NCBI RefSeq assembly: GCF_002355435.1
Contig: NZ_AP017313.1
Coordinates: 5,146,001-5,210,000, forward strand
Reading direction: 5' to 3'
Source of the DNA: Mucilaginibacter gotjawali
GTDB lineage: Bacteria > Bacteroidota > Bacteroidia > Sphingobacteriales > Sphingobacteriaceae
Length of the DNA stretch: 64,000 nucleotides
Each line of letters starts with the position of its first letter. Within the stretch, counting starts at the first letter, position 1. The notes beneath the pieces are model-generated. The model did not search any database. It worked only from the letters and a program-made list of their open reading frames with translations, and was not told the DNA's origin. Positions 34,867 to 44,411 of this stretch are shown here, in pieces. The position numbers and the translations under genes are program-made.

Positions 34867-37814
34867 TCAGTGGAATCTTTCCTTAAGGAATTGTCCCGTA
34901 TGCGATTCCTTCTCTTTAATCAAATCCTCCGGTACGCCTTCAAATACCACTTTACCACCGTTGTCGCCGCCTTCTGGGCCGATGTCGATCACCCAATCGG
35001 CACATTTAATTACGTCCATATTATGCTCAATAACAATAATGGTATTGCCATGCTCCAGCAGGGCGTCGAATGATTTAAGCAGCTTTTTGATATCGGCAAA
35101 ATGGAGGCCGGTGGTCGGTTCGTCAAAAATAAACAGGGTTTTATTGGCATTGTTGCCTTTCACCAGGAAGGACGCCAGCTTTATGCGCTGGGCCTCGCCA
35201 CCCGACAGGGTATTGGATGATTGGCCCAGTTGCACATAACCCAAACCCACATCCATTAAAGGTTTTATTTTGGCAATGATCTTTGGCTCTTTGGCGAAAA
35301 ACTCCAAAGCTTCTTCAATCGTCATGCTCAGCACTTCGGATACATTTTTATCCTTATAGGTAACATCCAGGATATGCTGTTTAAAGCGTTTGCCGCCGCA
35401 GGTTTCGCAGGTAAGGAAGATATCCGCCATAAACTGCATTTCAATCTTCACTTCACCTTCTCCCTGGCAAACATCGCAGCGGCCGCCCTCCACGTTAAAT
35501 GAAAACGCCGATGGCTTTAAACCGGCGGCTTTGGATACCGCCTGCCCGGCGTACAGGTTGCGGATCTCGTCCCAGGCCTTTACATAAGTTACCGGGTTAG
35601 ACCGGGATGAACGGCCAATGGGGTTTTGGTCCACCAGCTCTACCTGTTCAACTTTTTGGTAATCCCCTTCAATACTATCGTAGGCACCGGTTTGCTCGGC
35701 GTTATAATTGCCCAGTGTTTTTGTAGTGCAGGCGCCAGGATCCGTTTTACCAAACTGGTTTTACCCGAGCCGGACACACCGGTAACTACTGTTAAAATCC
35801 CTAACGGGAATTTGGCGTTTACATGCTTCAGGTTATTTTCGCGGGCGCCTTTTATTTCAATAAAGTCGTTCCATTTCCGGCGGCTTTTGGGGATAGCTAT
35901 TTCGTCCCTGCCGCTGAGGTACCGGCCGGTAAGGCTTTTTTCATCCTTAATAATTTCATCATAAGTCCCCGAAAAAACCAGGTGGCCGCCGTGCGTACCG
36001 GCTTCGGGGCCGATATCGATGATATGGTCGGCCGCTTTCATGATCTCCTCTTCGTGTTCCACCACCAAAACCGTGTTGCCCACATCGCGCAATGATTTTA
36101 ACACATGGATCAGGCGCTGGGTATCCCGCGGGTGCAGGCCGATGCTCGGTTCGTCCAAAACGTATATCGAACCCACCAAACTGCTGCCTAACGATGTTGC
36201 CAGGTTAATCCGCTGCGACTCACCCCCCGAAAGGGTATTGGATAAACGGTTAAGGGTTAAATACCTCAAGCCTACATCGTTTAAAAACGACAGGCGGTTG
36301 GTGATCTCCATCAGCAGGCGTTTGCCCACTTTAAGGTCGGTTTCATTCAGTTCTATCGTATTAAAAAACGCAAGCGCATTATCCAGCGGCATTAAAACCA
36401 CATCGGTGATCGACTTTCCGTTGATTTTAACATAGGATGCATCCTGCCGTAAGCGGCTGCCCTTACATTCGGGGCAGGTAGTTTTGCCGCGATAGCGAGA
36501 CAGCATCACCCGGTATTGGATTTTATAGGTTTGTTCTTCCAGCTCCTTAAAAAATACGTCCAGCCCACGGAAATATGCATTTCCGGTCCATAACAACCTT
36601 TGTTGTGCCTCTGTAAGCTGGTTATATTGCCGATGGATGGGGAAATCAAATTTTAAGGCGTTTTTTACCAGCAAATCGTTCCATTCGCGCATCTTCTCAC
36701 CACGCCAGGGGGCAATAGCACCCTCGTACACACTCTTGCTTTTATCGGGGATAACCAGATCCCCGTCAATGCCAATCACCTTACCATAACCTTCGCAGCG
36801 CTTGCAGGCGCCATAAGGATTGTTAAAGCTAAAAAAGTTTGCAGTCGGCTCTTCAAAACGGATCCCGTCCAGCTCAAACCTGTCGCAAAAAAAGCGTTCG
36901 GTTTCAGTTTCGGCCCCGGGTGCTTTATAACGCACATAGCAATCGCCCTTGCCTTCAAAAAACGCGGTTTGGATAGAGTCGCCCAGGCGGCTGACCGTTT
37001 CGTCTTCTTCGTTTTTGGTGATCCGGTCAATGACGATCCTTACGGTTTGGTGGATATCTATGGCTTTTTGTCCATGGTCTTTTTCAGCTTTACCTTTCGC
37101 CTTTAAGCTTTCACCTTTCACCTCCTCTTTCTTACCTTTCACCTTTCCGCTTTCGCCTTTCACCTCTTCTTCAATTTCCTCAACCAGCCACGATCCGTCA
37201 TCAACAATGCTCATGTCTTCCAGTAAGTCTTCAATTCGTGAGAGTTTACCTCTGAATTCAACCCTAACAAAGCCTTTTTGCATCAGTACCGCCAGCTCTT
37301 CTTTTAAACTGCGGTTATTGTGCGGGTACAACGGGCAAAGCACGGTAACCTGTGTATCGGTTGGCAGTGTCATAATAAAATTGATCACATCCGTAACCGA
37401 ATCTTTTTTTACGATACCGCCGGAAACCGGCGAGATGGTTTTCCCGATCCGCGAAAAAAGCAGTTTCAGGTAGTCGTAGATCTCGGTTGATGTACCCACA
37501 GTTGACCGCGGGTTAGAAGTGATCACCTTTTGCTCGATAGCGATGGCCGGGGCTATGCCTTTTATATAATCAACATCCGGTTTATTCATCCGGCCTAAAA
37601 ACTGCCGGGCATAGGATGACAAGCTTTCCACATAGCGGCGCTGCCCTTCGGCATACAACGTATCAAAAGCAAGCGATGATTTGCCCGAACCCGACATGCC
37701 GGTAACTACCACGAGCTTATTTTTGGGTATCGCCACATCCATATTCTTGAGGTTGTGCACCCTTGCCCCTTTTATAATAATATGATGCTGAGGATCTTTT
37801 TCTGCTTCGTTCAT
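34867..37814 (-). pseudogene. uvrA: UvrA excinuclease subunit A, broken by a one-base frameshift
   Basis: ATPase that finds DNA damage and loads UvrB. The gene is read as two ORFs: 35640-37814 (N-terminal ATPase, UvrB-binding region, first zinc finger and second Walker A GVSGSGKTS) and 34867-35634 (second zinc finger CDVCQGEG...CETCGG, signature LSGGEAQRIKLA and Walker B). The break is at the run of five T at 35718-35722 (AAAAA in the gene). One more A restores LAPALQKTLGNYN and a smooth join to DQNPIGRSSRSNP, giving about 982 residues. This is either a real loss of function or, more simply, a homopolymer sequencing error. Residues about 213-243, in the UvrB-binding domain, are a Lys/Glu/Gly low-complexity insert. 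ATG 37814 is chosen as start; the upstream stretch is repeat DNA. Confidence 0.9.
37083..37166 (-). repeat. Short-word repeat inside uvrA coding sequence
   Basis: On the coding strand the words GTGAAAGG and GGCGAAAG are reiterated over about 80 bases, encoding the VKGESGKVKGKKEEVKGE-type insert. It resembles the intergenic word arrays but is in frame inside a gene. Confidence 0.6.
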
Positions 37815-37975
37815 ACGTGAAAGTCCATAGTCCATGGTCGATGGTCCATGGTAGCTGCAAAATAGTGCTGCCAGGTTCACTCCCGATCATGGGCTTTTTT
37901 AATAAATTTCCTTGGGGTGAAGTAATAGGTGGCCATTTCTGCCATGGTCTATGGACCATCGACTATGGACTTCTC
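37815..37975. repeat. ATGGTCCATGG word hairpin upstream of uvrA
   Basis: Left words AGTCCATAGTCCATGGTCGA and right words GGTCTATGGACCATCGACTA are near-complements about 90 bases apart. The left arm begins within about 6 bases of the uvrA start codon. Confidence 0.6.
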
Positions 37976-38389
37976 CCCAAAATGCAAAAATCCTAAAATA
38001 TTTAGCAGTATCCAAATGAGTTTGAGAAATGATTTGGTTAATTGACGATAAAAAGATTTGTTTGCATTCACCTGACAATTGATAAGGTTTATTCAAATTA
38101 ATTGCCGGCATACCGCCGAAAATCATCAAAATCAGTTCTTCTGTAAAATCCGTGTTCGGCTTTTAAAATAATGGCTTACAACGATTGCAAAGCCAGGGTA
38201 GTATATTAAATATTGTTAAATTATGTTAAATAGCGCATTTTTAGGCGTTCATTCAAAAATAATATTTGTTTTTTCGGGGATTAATTGTTTTATTTGGGAT
38301 AACAATTTCTTAACCCCTAAAGAGAATCGATATAGATAAAACTCTACTTAAATAAAATATTTAGTTAATTAAGTTAGCAGTTTATCTCT
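37976..38389. other. AT-rich intergenic region upstream of sigma factor gene
   Basis: Divergent gap between uvrA and the sigma-factor gene. Very AT-rich near 38190-38390. No ORF, RNA gene or consensus promoter was recognised, although the sigma-factor promoter must lie here. Confidence 0.5.
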
Positions 38390-38974
38390 ATGGATTTTCA
38401 ATTGAAAAGTGACCAGGATCTCATCCATCTTTATATTGCAGGCGACGAAGCTGGGCTGGTTGAACTGATTCGCCGATACCAATCAAAAATATATACTTCC
38501 GTTTACTTGCTTGTAAAAGACGAATACCTTGCCGAAGATATTTTTCAGGATACGTTTATTAAAGTTATTAATACTTTAAAAGCGGGTAAATATAACGAAG
38601 AAGGCAAGTTTTTGCCCTGGGTAACCCGCATAGCCCATAATTTAGTGATCGATCATTTCCGCCGTGAAAAACGGGCGCCAATGATCAATAATGGCGACGA
38701 CTTTGATATTTTTGAAGTACTGGGCAATTATGATGAAAGTACCGAAGACCGCATGGTACGCGAACAAACTTATAAAGACCTTAAAACCCTGATCCATTTA
38801 TTGCCTGCAGAACAGAAAGAGGTACTGATTATGCGCCATTTCGGCGATATGAGCTTTAAGGAAATTGCTGACATTACCGAGGTTAGCATTAATACGGCGC
38901 TGGGCCGCATGCGGTACGCGTTAAATAATTTGCGCAAAATGATGCAAAGCAAAGAAATGAGTTTAAAAAACTAA
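38390..38974 (+). CDS. ECF-type RNA polymerase sigma factor
   Basis: 194 residues with sigma region 2 (YLAEDIFQDTFIKV and LPWVTRIAHNLVIDHFRR) and region 4 (LPAEQKEVLIMRHFGDMSFKEIADI and the SINTALGRMRYAL helix). No anti-sigma gene is adjacent. A small conserved-looking ORF follows after a structured 3' region and terminator. Its regulon is not evident from this window. Confidence 0.93.
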   Translation: MDFQLKSDQDLIHLYIAGDEAGLVELIRRYQSKIYTSVYLLVKDEYLAEDIFQDTFIKVINTLKAGKYNEEGKFLPWVTRIAHNLVIDHFRREKRAPMINNGDDFDIFEVLGNYDESTEDRMVREQTYKDLKTLIHLLPAEQKEVLIMRHFGDMSFKEIADITEVSINTALGRMRYALNNLRKMMQSKEMSLKN

Positions 38975-39101
38975 TTGTGTGATCGGGTGGAGTGGTTGCT
39001 TAGTCTTTCCGGCGTTAATTAAGTTAAAACGATCTTAATTAATATGCCAAAAGGCTAAAAAAGCCACTCGCTTGATCCGTTCCTGATAAATCCTGAAAGT
39101 A

Positions 39102-39140
39102 AAAAGGGTTGTAAAATTTAAGATTTTACAGCCCTTTTGT
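39102..39140 (+). terminator. Rho-independent terminator after sigma factor gene
   Basis: Sixteen-pair stem AAAAGGGTTGTAAAAT/ATTTTACAGCCCTTTT with one G-U pair and a 5-base loop. Between the stop codon and this hairpin (38975-39100) lie further complementary stretches (GGAGTGGTTGCTT with AAGCCACTC, TTAATTAAG with CTTAATTAA), so the whole 3' region can fold. Confidence 0.75.
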
Positions 39141-39276
39141 CATTTACTCCCCTCCAATTTATTTACAACCGGTAAGCGTTAAATAAAAAAATTTCATTTA
39201 ATTTTCATCTTCATAAAATATTATATTTATGCTGTCGTTAATAATCTGTAAACCACCAAAAAAACACAGAAAACAT

Positions 39277-39471
39277 ATGGATGAAACTTTTACAACAACT
39301 TTAAATTTACTAACTAACAAAGCTAAGGTGAACGAGGAATTGCAAGAGAACCTGGAAGGCGACGAGTTAATGTTTTACCATTCGCTGCGCGCTGATCTGG
39401 ACCTTTTGGCAAAAAGCCCTAAAGTGCAAACCATACATCAAATCCTGGATTACTCCAGGAGTCTCCGTTAG
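39277..39471 (+). CDS. Small hypothetical protein
   Basis: 64-residue acidic, helical protein starting MDETFTTTLN and ending DYSRSLR. No family recognised. It is kept because codon use looks genuine, it stands alone between two terminators and no larger ORF competes. The ATG at 39277 is preferred; an in-frame ATG at 39229 would add 16 basic residues and lies at the likely promoter (TATATTTA). Confidence 0.6.
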   Translation: MDETFTTTLNLLTNKAKVNEELQENLEGDELMFYHSLRADLDLLAKSPKVQTIHQILDYSRSLR

Positions 39472-39488
39472 CAGTAAAAAAAATCGCT

Positions 39489-39547
39489 GGTTCACAGGTC
39501 ACGATTGGTTTCCATATCAATAGGTGATTTGTGAACCTTTCTATTTT
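39489..39547 (+). terminator. Terminator-like hairpin
   Basis: Thirteen-pair stem GGTTCACAGGTCA/TGATTTGTGAACC (two G-U pairs) with a T-rich tail, just after the small gene. Confidence 0.6.
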
Positions 39548-39740
39548 GGGGTCATTGGGTCATTTGCTGCGCGTCATTAAGTCATTGACTGTATATTTGT
39601 TTCGGCAAGCCCGCTGCAAATTTTTTTCTATTTGATATTTATTGATGATTATTGCAATTAATTTTTCATGAACAGTTATTGGATAAAAGTCTGCCTATAA
39701 AATGGCACAATGACCTAATGACTCAATGACCTAATGACCA
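39548..39740. repeat. TCATTGGG word arrays flanking a spacer, up to nth start
   Basis: Words GTCATTGGGTCATT and GTCATTAAGTCATTG at 39550-39590, an AT-rich spacer, then complementary words AATGACCTAATGACTCAATG at 39708-39740. The last unit supplies the ATG of nth. Confidence 0.6.
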
Positions 39741-40499
39741 ATGACTAAACAGGACCGCTACAAAAACTTCGTTGAATATTTCTCCAAACAGCAACCGAAC
39801 CCGGTTACCGAACTGCATTATCGCGATCCGTTCCAATTGCTTGTCGCGGTTATCCTTTCGGCACAATGTACGGACAAGCGGATCAACCAGGTAACGCCGG
39901 CTTTGTTTGCGCGTTTTCCGACGCCGCAGGCTTTGGCTGCGGCCAGCGTTGACGAGGTTTTTAATTATATCCGCAGTGTAAGCTATCCTAATAATAAAGC
40001 CAAACATTTGGTGGGTATGGCCAAAATACTGGTGGATACCTTTCATGGCGAGGTACCGTCGGACATTGACGACCTGCAAAAAATGCCCGGTGTAGGCCGC
40101 AAAACAGCTAATGTAATTGCTTCTGTTGTATTTGATGCACCAGCCATAGCGGTAGATACACATGTTTTCAGGGTATCGGCCCGCATCGGTTTAACCAACA
40201 ACGCCCGCACGCCATTGGCCGTTGAAAAGCAACTGGTAAAATATCTTCCTGAAAACTTATTAGGTGTTGCTCACCACTGGCTCATCCTGCATGGCCGTTA
40301 TATTTGCCTTGCCCGCAGCCCAAAATGCGAGCAATGCCCCATCAACTGGTTTTGTAAATATTACGAGCAAACTCATACCGAAACCGCGCTTAAAAAAGCG
40401 GAAGCCGTTAAAGTAAAAAAGACGAAGGAGCAGAAAAAGAAGGTTGCTTTAAATAAGATAAGCAAGGAACTTAAGAAACGAGGTGTTGAGGGTTTGTGA
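39741..40499 (+). CDS. nth: Endonuclease III (base-excision repair)
   Basis: DNA glycosylase/AP lyase that removes oxidised pyrimidines. The HhH-GPD motif reads MPGVGRKTANV with catalytic Lys, and AVDTHVFRV gives the catalytic Asp. The 4Fe-4S cluster ligands are seen in CLARSPKCEQCPINWFC (C-x6-C-x2-C-x5-C). At 252 residues it is longer than the usual 211 because of a Lys-rich C-terminal tail (about 215-252) that may add DNA affinity. The start codon lies in the last unit of the repeat array, so its ribosome site must lie in repeat DNA. Confidence 0.94.
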   Translation: MTKQDRYKNFVEYFSKQQPNPVTELHYRDPFQLLVAVILSAQCTDKRINQVTPALFARFPTPQALAAASVDEVFNYIRSVSYPNNKAKHLVGMAKILVDTFHGEVPSDIDDLQKMPGVGRKTANVIASVVFDAPAIAVDTHVFRVSARIGLTNNARTPLAVEKQLVKYLPENLLGVAHHWLILHGRYICLARSPKCEQCPINWFCKYYEQTHTETALKKAEAVKVKKTKEQKKKVALNKISKELKKRGVEGL

Positions 40500-40697
40500 A
40501 TGGTTGATTGAGTTGATTATGTGAATAGTTTGTTTTTTGCTATTTATATTTTTACTTCCTAACTTAATCAACATATATTAAGTGAGTAGTTGATTAAGTT
40601 GAATAGGTTGACTAAGTTCGCCGATGCCTGGTTGACTAATGGGCAGTTATACAGTTATTATTAACTCAATCAACCTAATCCAACTTAATCAACTAAT
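40500..40697. repeat. GTTGATTAAG word-repeat element
   Basis: Reiterated GGTTGATTGAGTTGATT and GTTGATTAAGTTGAATAGG words facing AATCAACCTAATCCAACTTA words. It fills the gap between nth and the recA promoter. Confidence 0.6.
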
Positions 40698-40739
40698 AAA
40701 TAATTACTAAAATAATTAGCATTTATCAAAAATACTATT

Positions 40740-40747
40740 TACATTTG
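40740..40747 (+). promoter_or_regulatory. Candidate recA -7 box
   Basis: TACATTTG matches TAnnTTTG and lies 19 bases before the recA ATG, just after the repeat element. No clear -33 box or known LexA site was seen. Confidence 0.45.
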
Positions 40748-40766
40748 TTTTCATAATTTTTAAAAG

Positions 40767-41774
40767 ATGAGCAGCGCAGATAAATTAAAAGCATTACAGC
40801 TAACCCTTGATAAGCTGGAAAAATCATACGGAAAAGGTACCATCATGAAACTGGGTGATACAGCGATCGAAGCGACCGAAGTTATATCAACCGGCTCAAT
40901 CGGTCTGGATATTGCCTTAGGGGTTGGCGGTTTGCCAAAAGGCCGGGTAATTGAAATTTACGGCCCTGAATCATCCGGTAAAACTACGTTGGCGATCCAT
41001 GCCATAGCCGAATCGCAAAAAATGGGTGGCATCGCCGCCTTTATCGATGCGGAGCATGCTTTCGACCGGTTTTACGCTAAAAAACTTGGAGTTGACGTAG
41101 AAAATTTGCTGATCTCTCAGCCGGATAACGGCGAGCAGGCCCTTGAAATTGCTGATAACCTGATCCGCTCAGGCGCTATTGACATCCTGGTAATTGACTC
41201 TGTTGCTGCCCTGGTACCCAAGGCCGAAATTGAAGGCGAAATGGGTGATTCCAAAATGGGTTTACAGGCACGCCTAATGTCGCAGGCATTGCGTAAGCTT
41301 ACCGGTACCATCAGCAAAACAGGTTGCTGCTGCATCTTTATCAACCAGCTGCGCGAGAAGATCGGCGTAATGTTTGGTAACCCAGAAACTACTACAGGCG
41401 GTAACGCTTTGAAGTTTTATGCTTCGGTACGTTTGGATGTACGCCGGATCTCGCAGATCAAAGACAGCGAGGAAGTATCAGGTAACCGCGTTAAAGTTAA
41501 AATTGTAAAAAATAAAGTTGCCCCTCCTTTCCGTATTGCTGAGTTTGACATTATGTTTGGCGAAGGCATTTCAAAAGCAGGCGAGATCATCGATCTTGGG
41601 GTTGAGCATAATATCATCAAAAAAGCAGGCTCATGGTTCAGCTATGGCGAAACCCGCTTGGGCCAGGGCCGTGATGCCGTGAAACAACTGATCCAGGACA
41701 ACCCTGAACTGATGGAAGAACTGGAAGCTAAAATAAAACAAACCGTTACCGGGGACCACCTGGCTGAAGTTTAG
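40767..41774 (+). CDS. recA: Recombinase RecA
   Basis: ATP-dependent strand-exchange protein for recombinational repair and SOS control, 335 residues. Walker A GPESSGKTT, Walker B region DILVIDSVAAL, loop 2 region NPETTTGGNALKFYASVRLDVR and the conserved FINQLREKIGVMFG segment are all present. The C-terminus is short and acidic. It stands alone with its own terminator; with nth and uvrA it forms a loose DNA-repair group. Confidence 0.98.
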   Translation: MSSADKLKALQLTLDKLEKSYGKGTIMKLGDTAIEATEVISTGSIGLDIALGVGGLPKGRVIEIYGPESSGKTTLAIHAIAESQKMGGIAAFIDAEHAFDRFYAKKLGVDVENLLISQPDNGEQALEIADNLIRSGAIDILVIDSVAALVPKAEIEGEMGDSKMGLQARLMSQALRKLTGTISKTGCCCIFINQLREKIGVMFGNPETTTGGNALKFYASVRLDVRRISQIKDSEEVSGNRVKVKIVKNKVAPPFRIAEFDIMFGEGISKAGEIIDLGVEHNIIKKAGSWFSYGETRLGQGRDAVKQLIQDNPELMEELEAKIKQTVTGDHLAEV

Positions 41775-41838
41775 TTTTTTGGATTTCACCGATTAATTTT
41801 TGATTACACCGATTTGGGGTGATTATACAGATAGTTTT

Positions 41839-41868
41839 AAGGCCTTCCCGCTGGGGGAGGCTTTTTTG
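41839..41868 (+). terminator. recA terminator
   Basis: AAGGCCTTCCC/GGGGGAGGCTTTTTT hairpin with T run, 65 bases after the recA stop. A GATTACACCGAT word pair lies between (41775-41835). Confidence 0.75.
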
Positions 41869-41943
41869 TTTGATGGGTTATAACATTTCGTCATTCTTGT
41901 CTCATAAATTATAATCATTCGCACGCGGAATTACATTTTCCAG

Positions 41944-41971
41944 TTTGTTCCGCCTCAAACTTTTACCTTTG
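41944..41971 (+). promoter_or_regulatory. Promoter of the DUF3050 gene
   Basis: TTTG at 41944-41947, 16-base spacer, TACCTTTG at 41964-41971. It supports the downstream start at 41996, since an in-frame TTG start at 41945 would lie within the promoter. Confidence 0.55.
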
Positions 41972-41995
41972 CCGCCTTTAAAAGCAGTGGACAAG

Positions 41996-42787
41996 ATGAA
42001 CCCCCGGATCAAAAAAATACAGCAAGCAATTGAACCTTTAAGGCAGCAGATCATTAACCACCCGGTTTATAGTTTAATGGATAGTATTGACGACTTGGGT
42101 GTTTTTATGAATTACCATATTTATGCCGTATGGGATTTTATGTCACTGCTAAAAGCGCTTCAAAATAATTTAACCTGTACCAGCGTGCCCTGGTTCCCGG
42201 TGGGTTCCGCAAATACAAGATACCTGATCAATGAAATTGTTTGTGGCGAAGAATCGGATGTGGATGCCAACGGCGTTCGCAAAAGCCATTATGAGCTTTA
42301 TTTAGATGCAATGAAGCAATGCGGGTACGAGCCGCAGAGGTTTCTGAATTTTATATATGCCTTAAAAAATACTGGGAACATACAGCAGTCATTTGATGAA
42401 GCTGAAGTGCCGGATGCTGCCAAAGAGTTTGTAACTTATACCTTCGGTATGATCAACAGCGGCAAAGCACACCTGCAGGCTGCCGTGTTCACCTTTGGCC
42501 GGGAAGACCTGATCCCGAATATGTTTTTATCGATCGTGAATGACCTTAACCAGAAATTCCCGGGACAAGTTTCTGAATTTAAATACTACCTCGACCGCCA
42601 TATTGAAGTTGACGGCGATCATCACAGCCACCTGGCTTTAGAAATGACCACTGAACTTTGCGGAACTGACGAACAAAAATGGAATGAAGTTGAAGCTGCG
42701 TCTGTTGCCGCCCTACAAAAACGCATCGGTTTATGGGACGGAATTTATAAGCAGATACTGAGCACAAAGGTTTTGGAGGCCAGTTAA
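41996..42787 (+). CDS. DUF3050 family protein
   Basis: 263-residue all-helical protein of the DUF3050 family, related by fold to haem-oxygenase-like di-iron proteins. Conserved pieces visible are NHPVYSLM, FMNYHIYAVWDFM, WFPVGSANTRYLINEIVCGEESD and the late RHIEVDGDHHSHLA. The His/Glu/Asp residues in these segments would suit a metal centre, but the reaction is unknown. Confidence 0.87.
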   Translation: MNPRIKKIQQAIEPLRQQIINHPVYSLMDSIDDLGVFMNYHIYAVWDFMSLLKALQNNLTCTSVPWFPVGSANTRYLINEIVCGEESDVDANGVRKSHYELYLDAMKQCGYEPQRFLNFIYALKNTGNIQQSFDEAEVPDAAKEFVTYTFGMINSGKAHLQAAVFTFGREDLIPNMFLSIVNDLNQKFPGQVSEFKYYLDRHIEVDGDHHSHLALEMTTELCGTDEQKWNEVEAASVAALQKRIGLWDGIYKQILSTKVLEAS

Positions 42788-42914
42788 CCGCCTTAACGGT
42801 GCCTGTTAAAACTCATATGATCACCAACAACGCTCTTTTGTAAAATAATTAACGCCTTGTTCAGGTATAAAGGCTTTCCGAGAAATCGGTTTTTTAAACC
42901 TTATTTTTTTGACA

Positions 42915-42946
42915 ACAAAAAAGCCGCCTTTTTTAGGAGACAGCTT
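42915..42946 (-). terminator. Terminator of the smaller ice-binding-type gene
   Basis: On the minus strand AAGCTGTCTCC, short A-rich loop, GGCGGCTT and a T run; imperfect stem, 29 bases after the stop. Confidence 0.55.
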
Positions 42947-42974
42947 CAAACTTATAATAGGAGGCTAAATATAT

Positions 42975-43841
42975 TTAATAGGGATGAACATCATCCGCAA
43001 TTAAAGTAACTGCCGTTTGGGCAAGTAGCCTGCCGGTGACTTTAGAACCAGTATTTACTGATATAAGCGTTTTACTAAGAATATTCCCTTTGAAATTTAC
43101 TGCTGTACCAAGCGTTGCCTTTCCTGAAACTACCCAGAAAATATTTTTAGCCTGTGCACCGCCTTCTAAGGTTATGATGGCGCCATTACCTACGGTAAGG
43201 TTTTTTGCGATCTGGAAAACCCAAACATCATCCGCCAGGCCCTTTAGCTTAACGCCCGCTCCTGAAATTGATACACCGGTACCCCATTTATACAAACCGG
43301 GAAGCAAAGTCCTGCCGCTTAAATCGCCGGCAAATTTTTCAGTAACAGGGGCCGGAAAGATACGCCCGTTAGCTTTTGTAAAGGCGGTCTTCATGTCACT
43401 GATTGCAGTGGTCATTTTTGCCGGTGTAGGTGGCGCATAATTGGACGCGAAAACTTCGCCGGTTACAATAGGTGAAGTTGAAAATTGATTAGATGCATCT
43501 TTTGTTAACCCAAACCCGGTTATTGCTGTTGAGGAAATTGGACTTACACCGATGTTACCTGTAATAGCTGTTACACCCGTGGTAGAAATCCCGGTTTCTG
43601 TTAAAACAGTAAAGTTAATTGCCGTGCCAAGGTAAACCGGCTTGGCATCAACATCAGTGCTGGCTGTAAGTGTTGTAGTAATTGAGGCCTGCGGGGTTGA
43701 ACTTGTAGCGTTATCTTTTTGGCATCCCGCCATCAATAATGCGGCAAGAAAAGCCGTTCCACAAAAAAAGGTTACTTTTTTGGAACTTTTTTGTCCCTGA
43801 GTTGCCCGGGTATTTTTAACCAACCCAATTTTTTTTATCAT
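42975..43841 (-). CDS. DUF3494 ice-binding-type lipoprotein, single domain
   Basis: About 288 residues. A lipoprotein signal (Cys in LLMAGC) is followed by a DUF3494 domain, the fold of bacterial ice-binding proteins (a beta solenoid packed on a helix). Hallmarks are GTAINFTVLTETGISTTG, LPGLYKWGTGVSISG, DDVWVFQIAKNLTVGNG and IFWVVSGKATLG. Proteins of this family bind ice or act as adhesins; true ice affinity cannot be read from sequence. ATG 43841 starts the signal; an upstream in-frame start adds 22 residues. Confidence 0.88.
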   Translation of the reverse strand: MIKKIGLVKNTRATQGQKSSKKVTFFCGTAFLAALLMAGCQKDNATSSTPQASITTTLTASTDVDAKPVYLGTAINFTVLTETGISTTGVTAITGNIGVSPISSTAITGFGLTKDASNQFSTSPIVTGEVFASNYAPPTPAKMTTAISDMKTAFTKANGRIFPAPVTEKFAGDLSGRTLLPGLYKWGTGVSISGAGVKLKGLADDVWVFQIAKNLTVGNGAIITLEGGAQAKNIFWVVSGKATLGTAVNFKGNILSKTLISVNTGSKVTGRLLAQTAVTLIADDVHPY

Positions 43842-44411
43842 GATGTATTTTTTAATACTATTTAAAGTCTTGATCTCCCGGATTTGTACCCGGCTAAAAC
43901 AAACCAACTGTATACTGCAAAGCCGATGCCTGTATTTACCGGATTTGATCCGGCCAGTTATTCTATTTTATTTTGAGAAATTAATTTAAAAGGGTACGCG
44001 GCCTGCAGGCCTTATGGAGGATGTTTTTTAAGGATTGGCCCAATTTAGGTTGATACTAATTGATGAAATAATATTTTATTTATAATTAAATAAAACCGCA
44101 CCACTTATACTTAAATGAAAATGTGCTTAGTATAAAGGATTAAAGTGTATCCCGGCAACTAATAAATGAAGAAAATATTGTGATTTAATAAATTAAAACA
44201 ACCCCAATAATTATAGCTGATAGCATTGGGTCATATTGTCCCTGGAGTCACAGTCCCGCTTAATACAAATAATTGGAAATGCATTTCCTGGTTTCGCTAT
44301 AACTTTTAAGGCTCACGATTTTTTTGAGCGCAAATAATTATGGGTTGATTAAACCGGGTTTTATTTATGGGTTAAGTAACCTATAAAACTCAATTCAATC
44401 AACCCAATAAT
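43842..44411. other. Intergenic region upstream of ice-binding-type gene
   Basis: 570 bases without an ORF. It holds two small palindromes CCGGATTTGTACCCGG and CCGGATTTGATCCGG (43880-43960), an inverted repeat TTATACTT...TTAGTATAA (44105-44140), and at 44340-44405 a GGGTTGATT/AATCAACCC word hairpin next to the stop of the OmpA gene. No clear promoter box was found. Confidence 0.5.

Noticed and set aside
34867..37880. Two separate uvrA-like genes
   Set aside because: The halves carry complementary parts of one UvrA and join in frame when a single A is added at 35718-35722, so they are one gene with a frameshift.
39229..39276. N-terminal extension of the small protein after the sigma factor
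   Set aside because: The extra residues are very basic and unlike the acidic rest, and the upstream ATG overlaps a TATATTTA promoter-like box.
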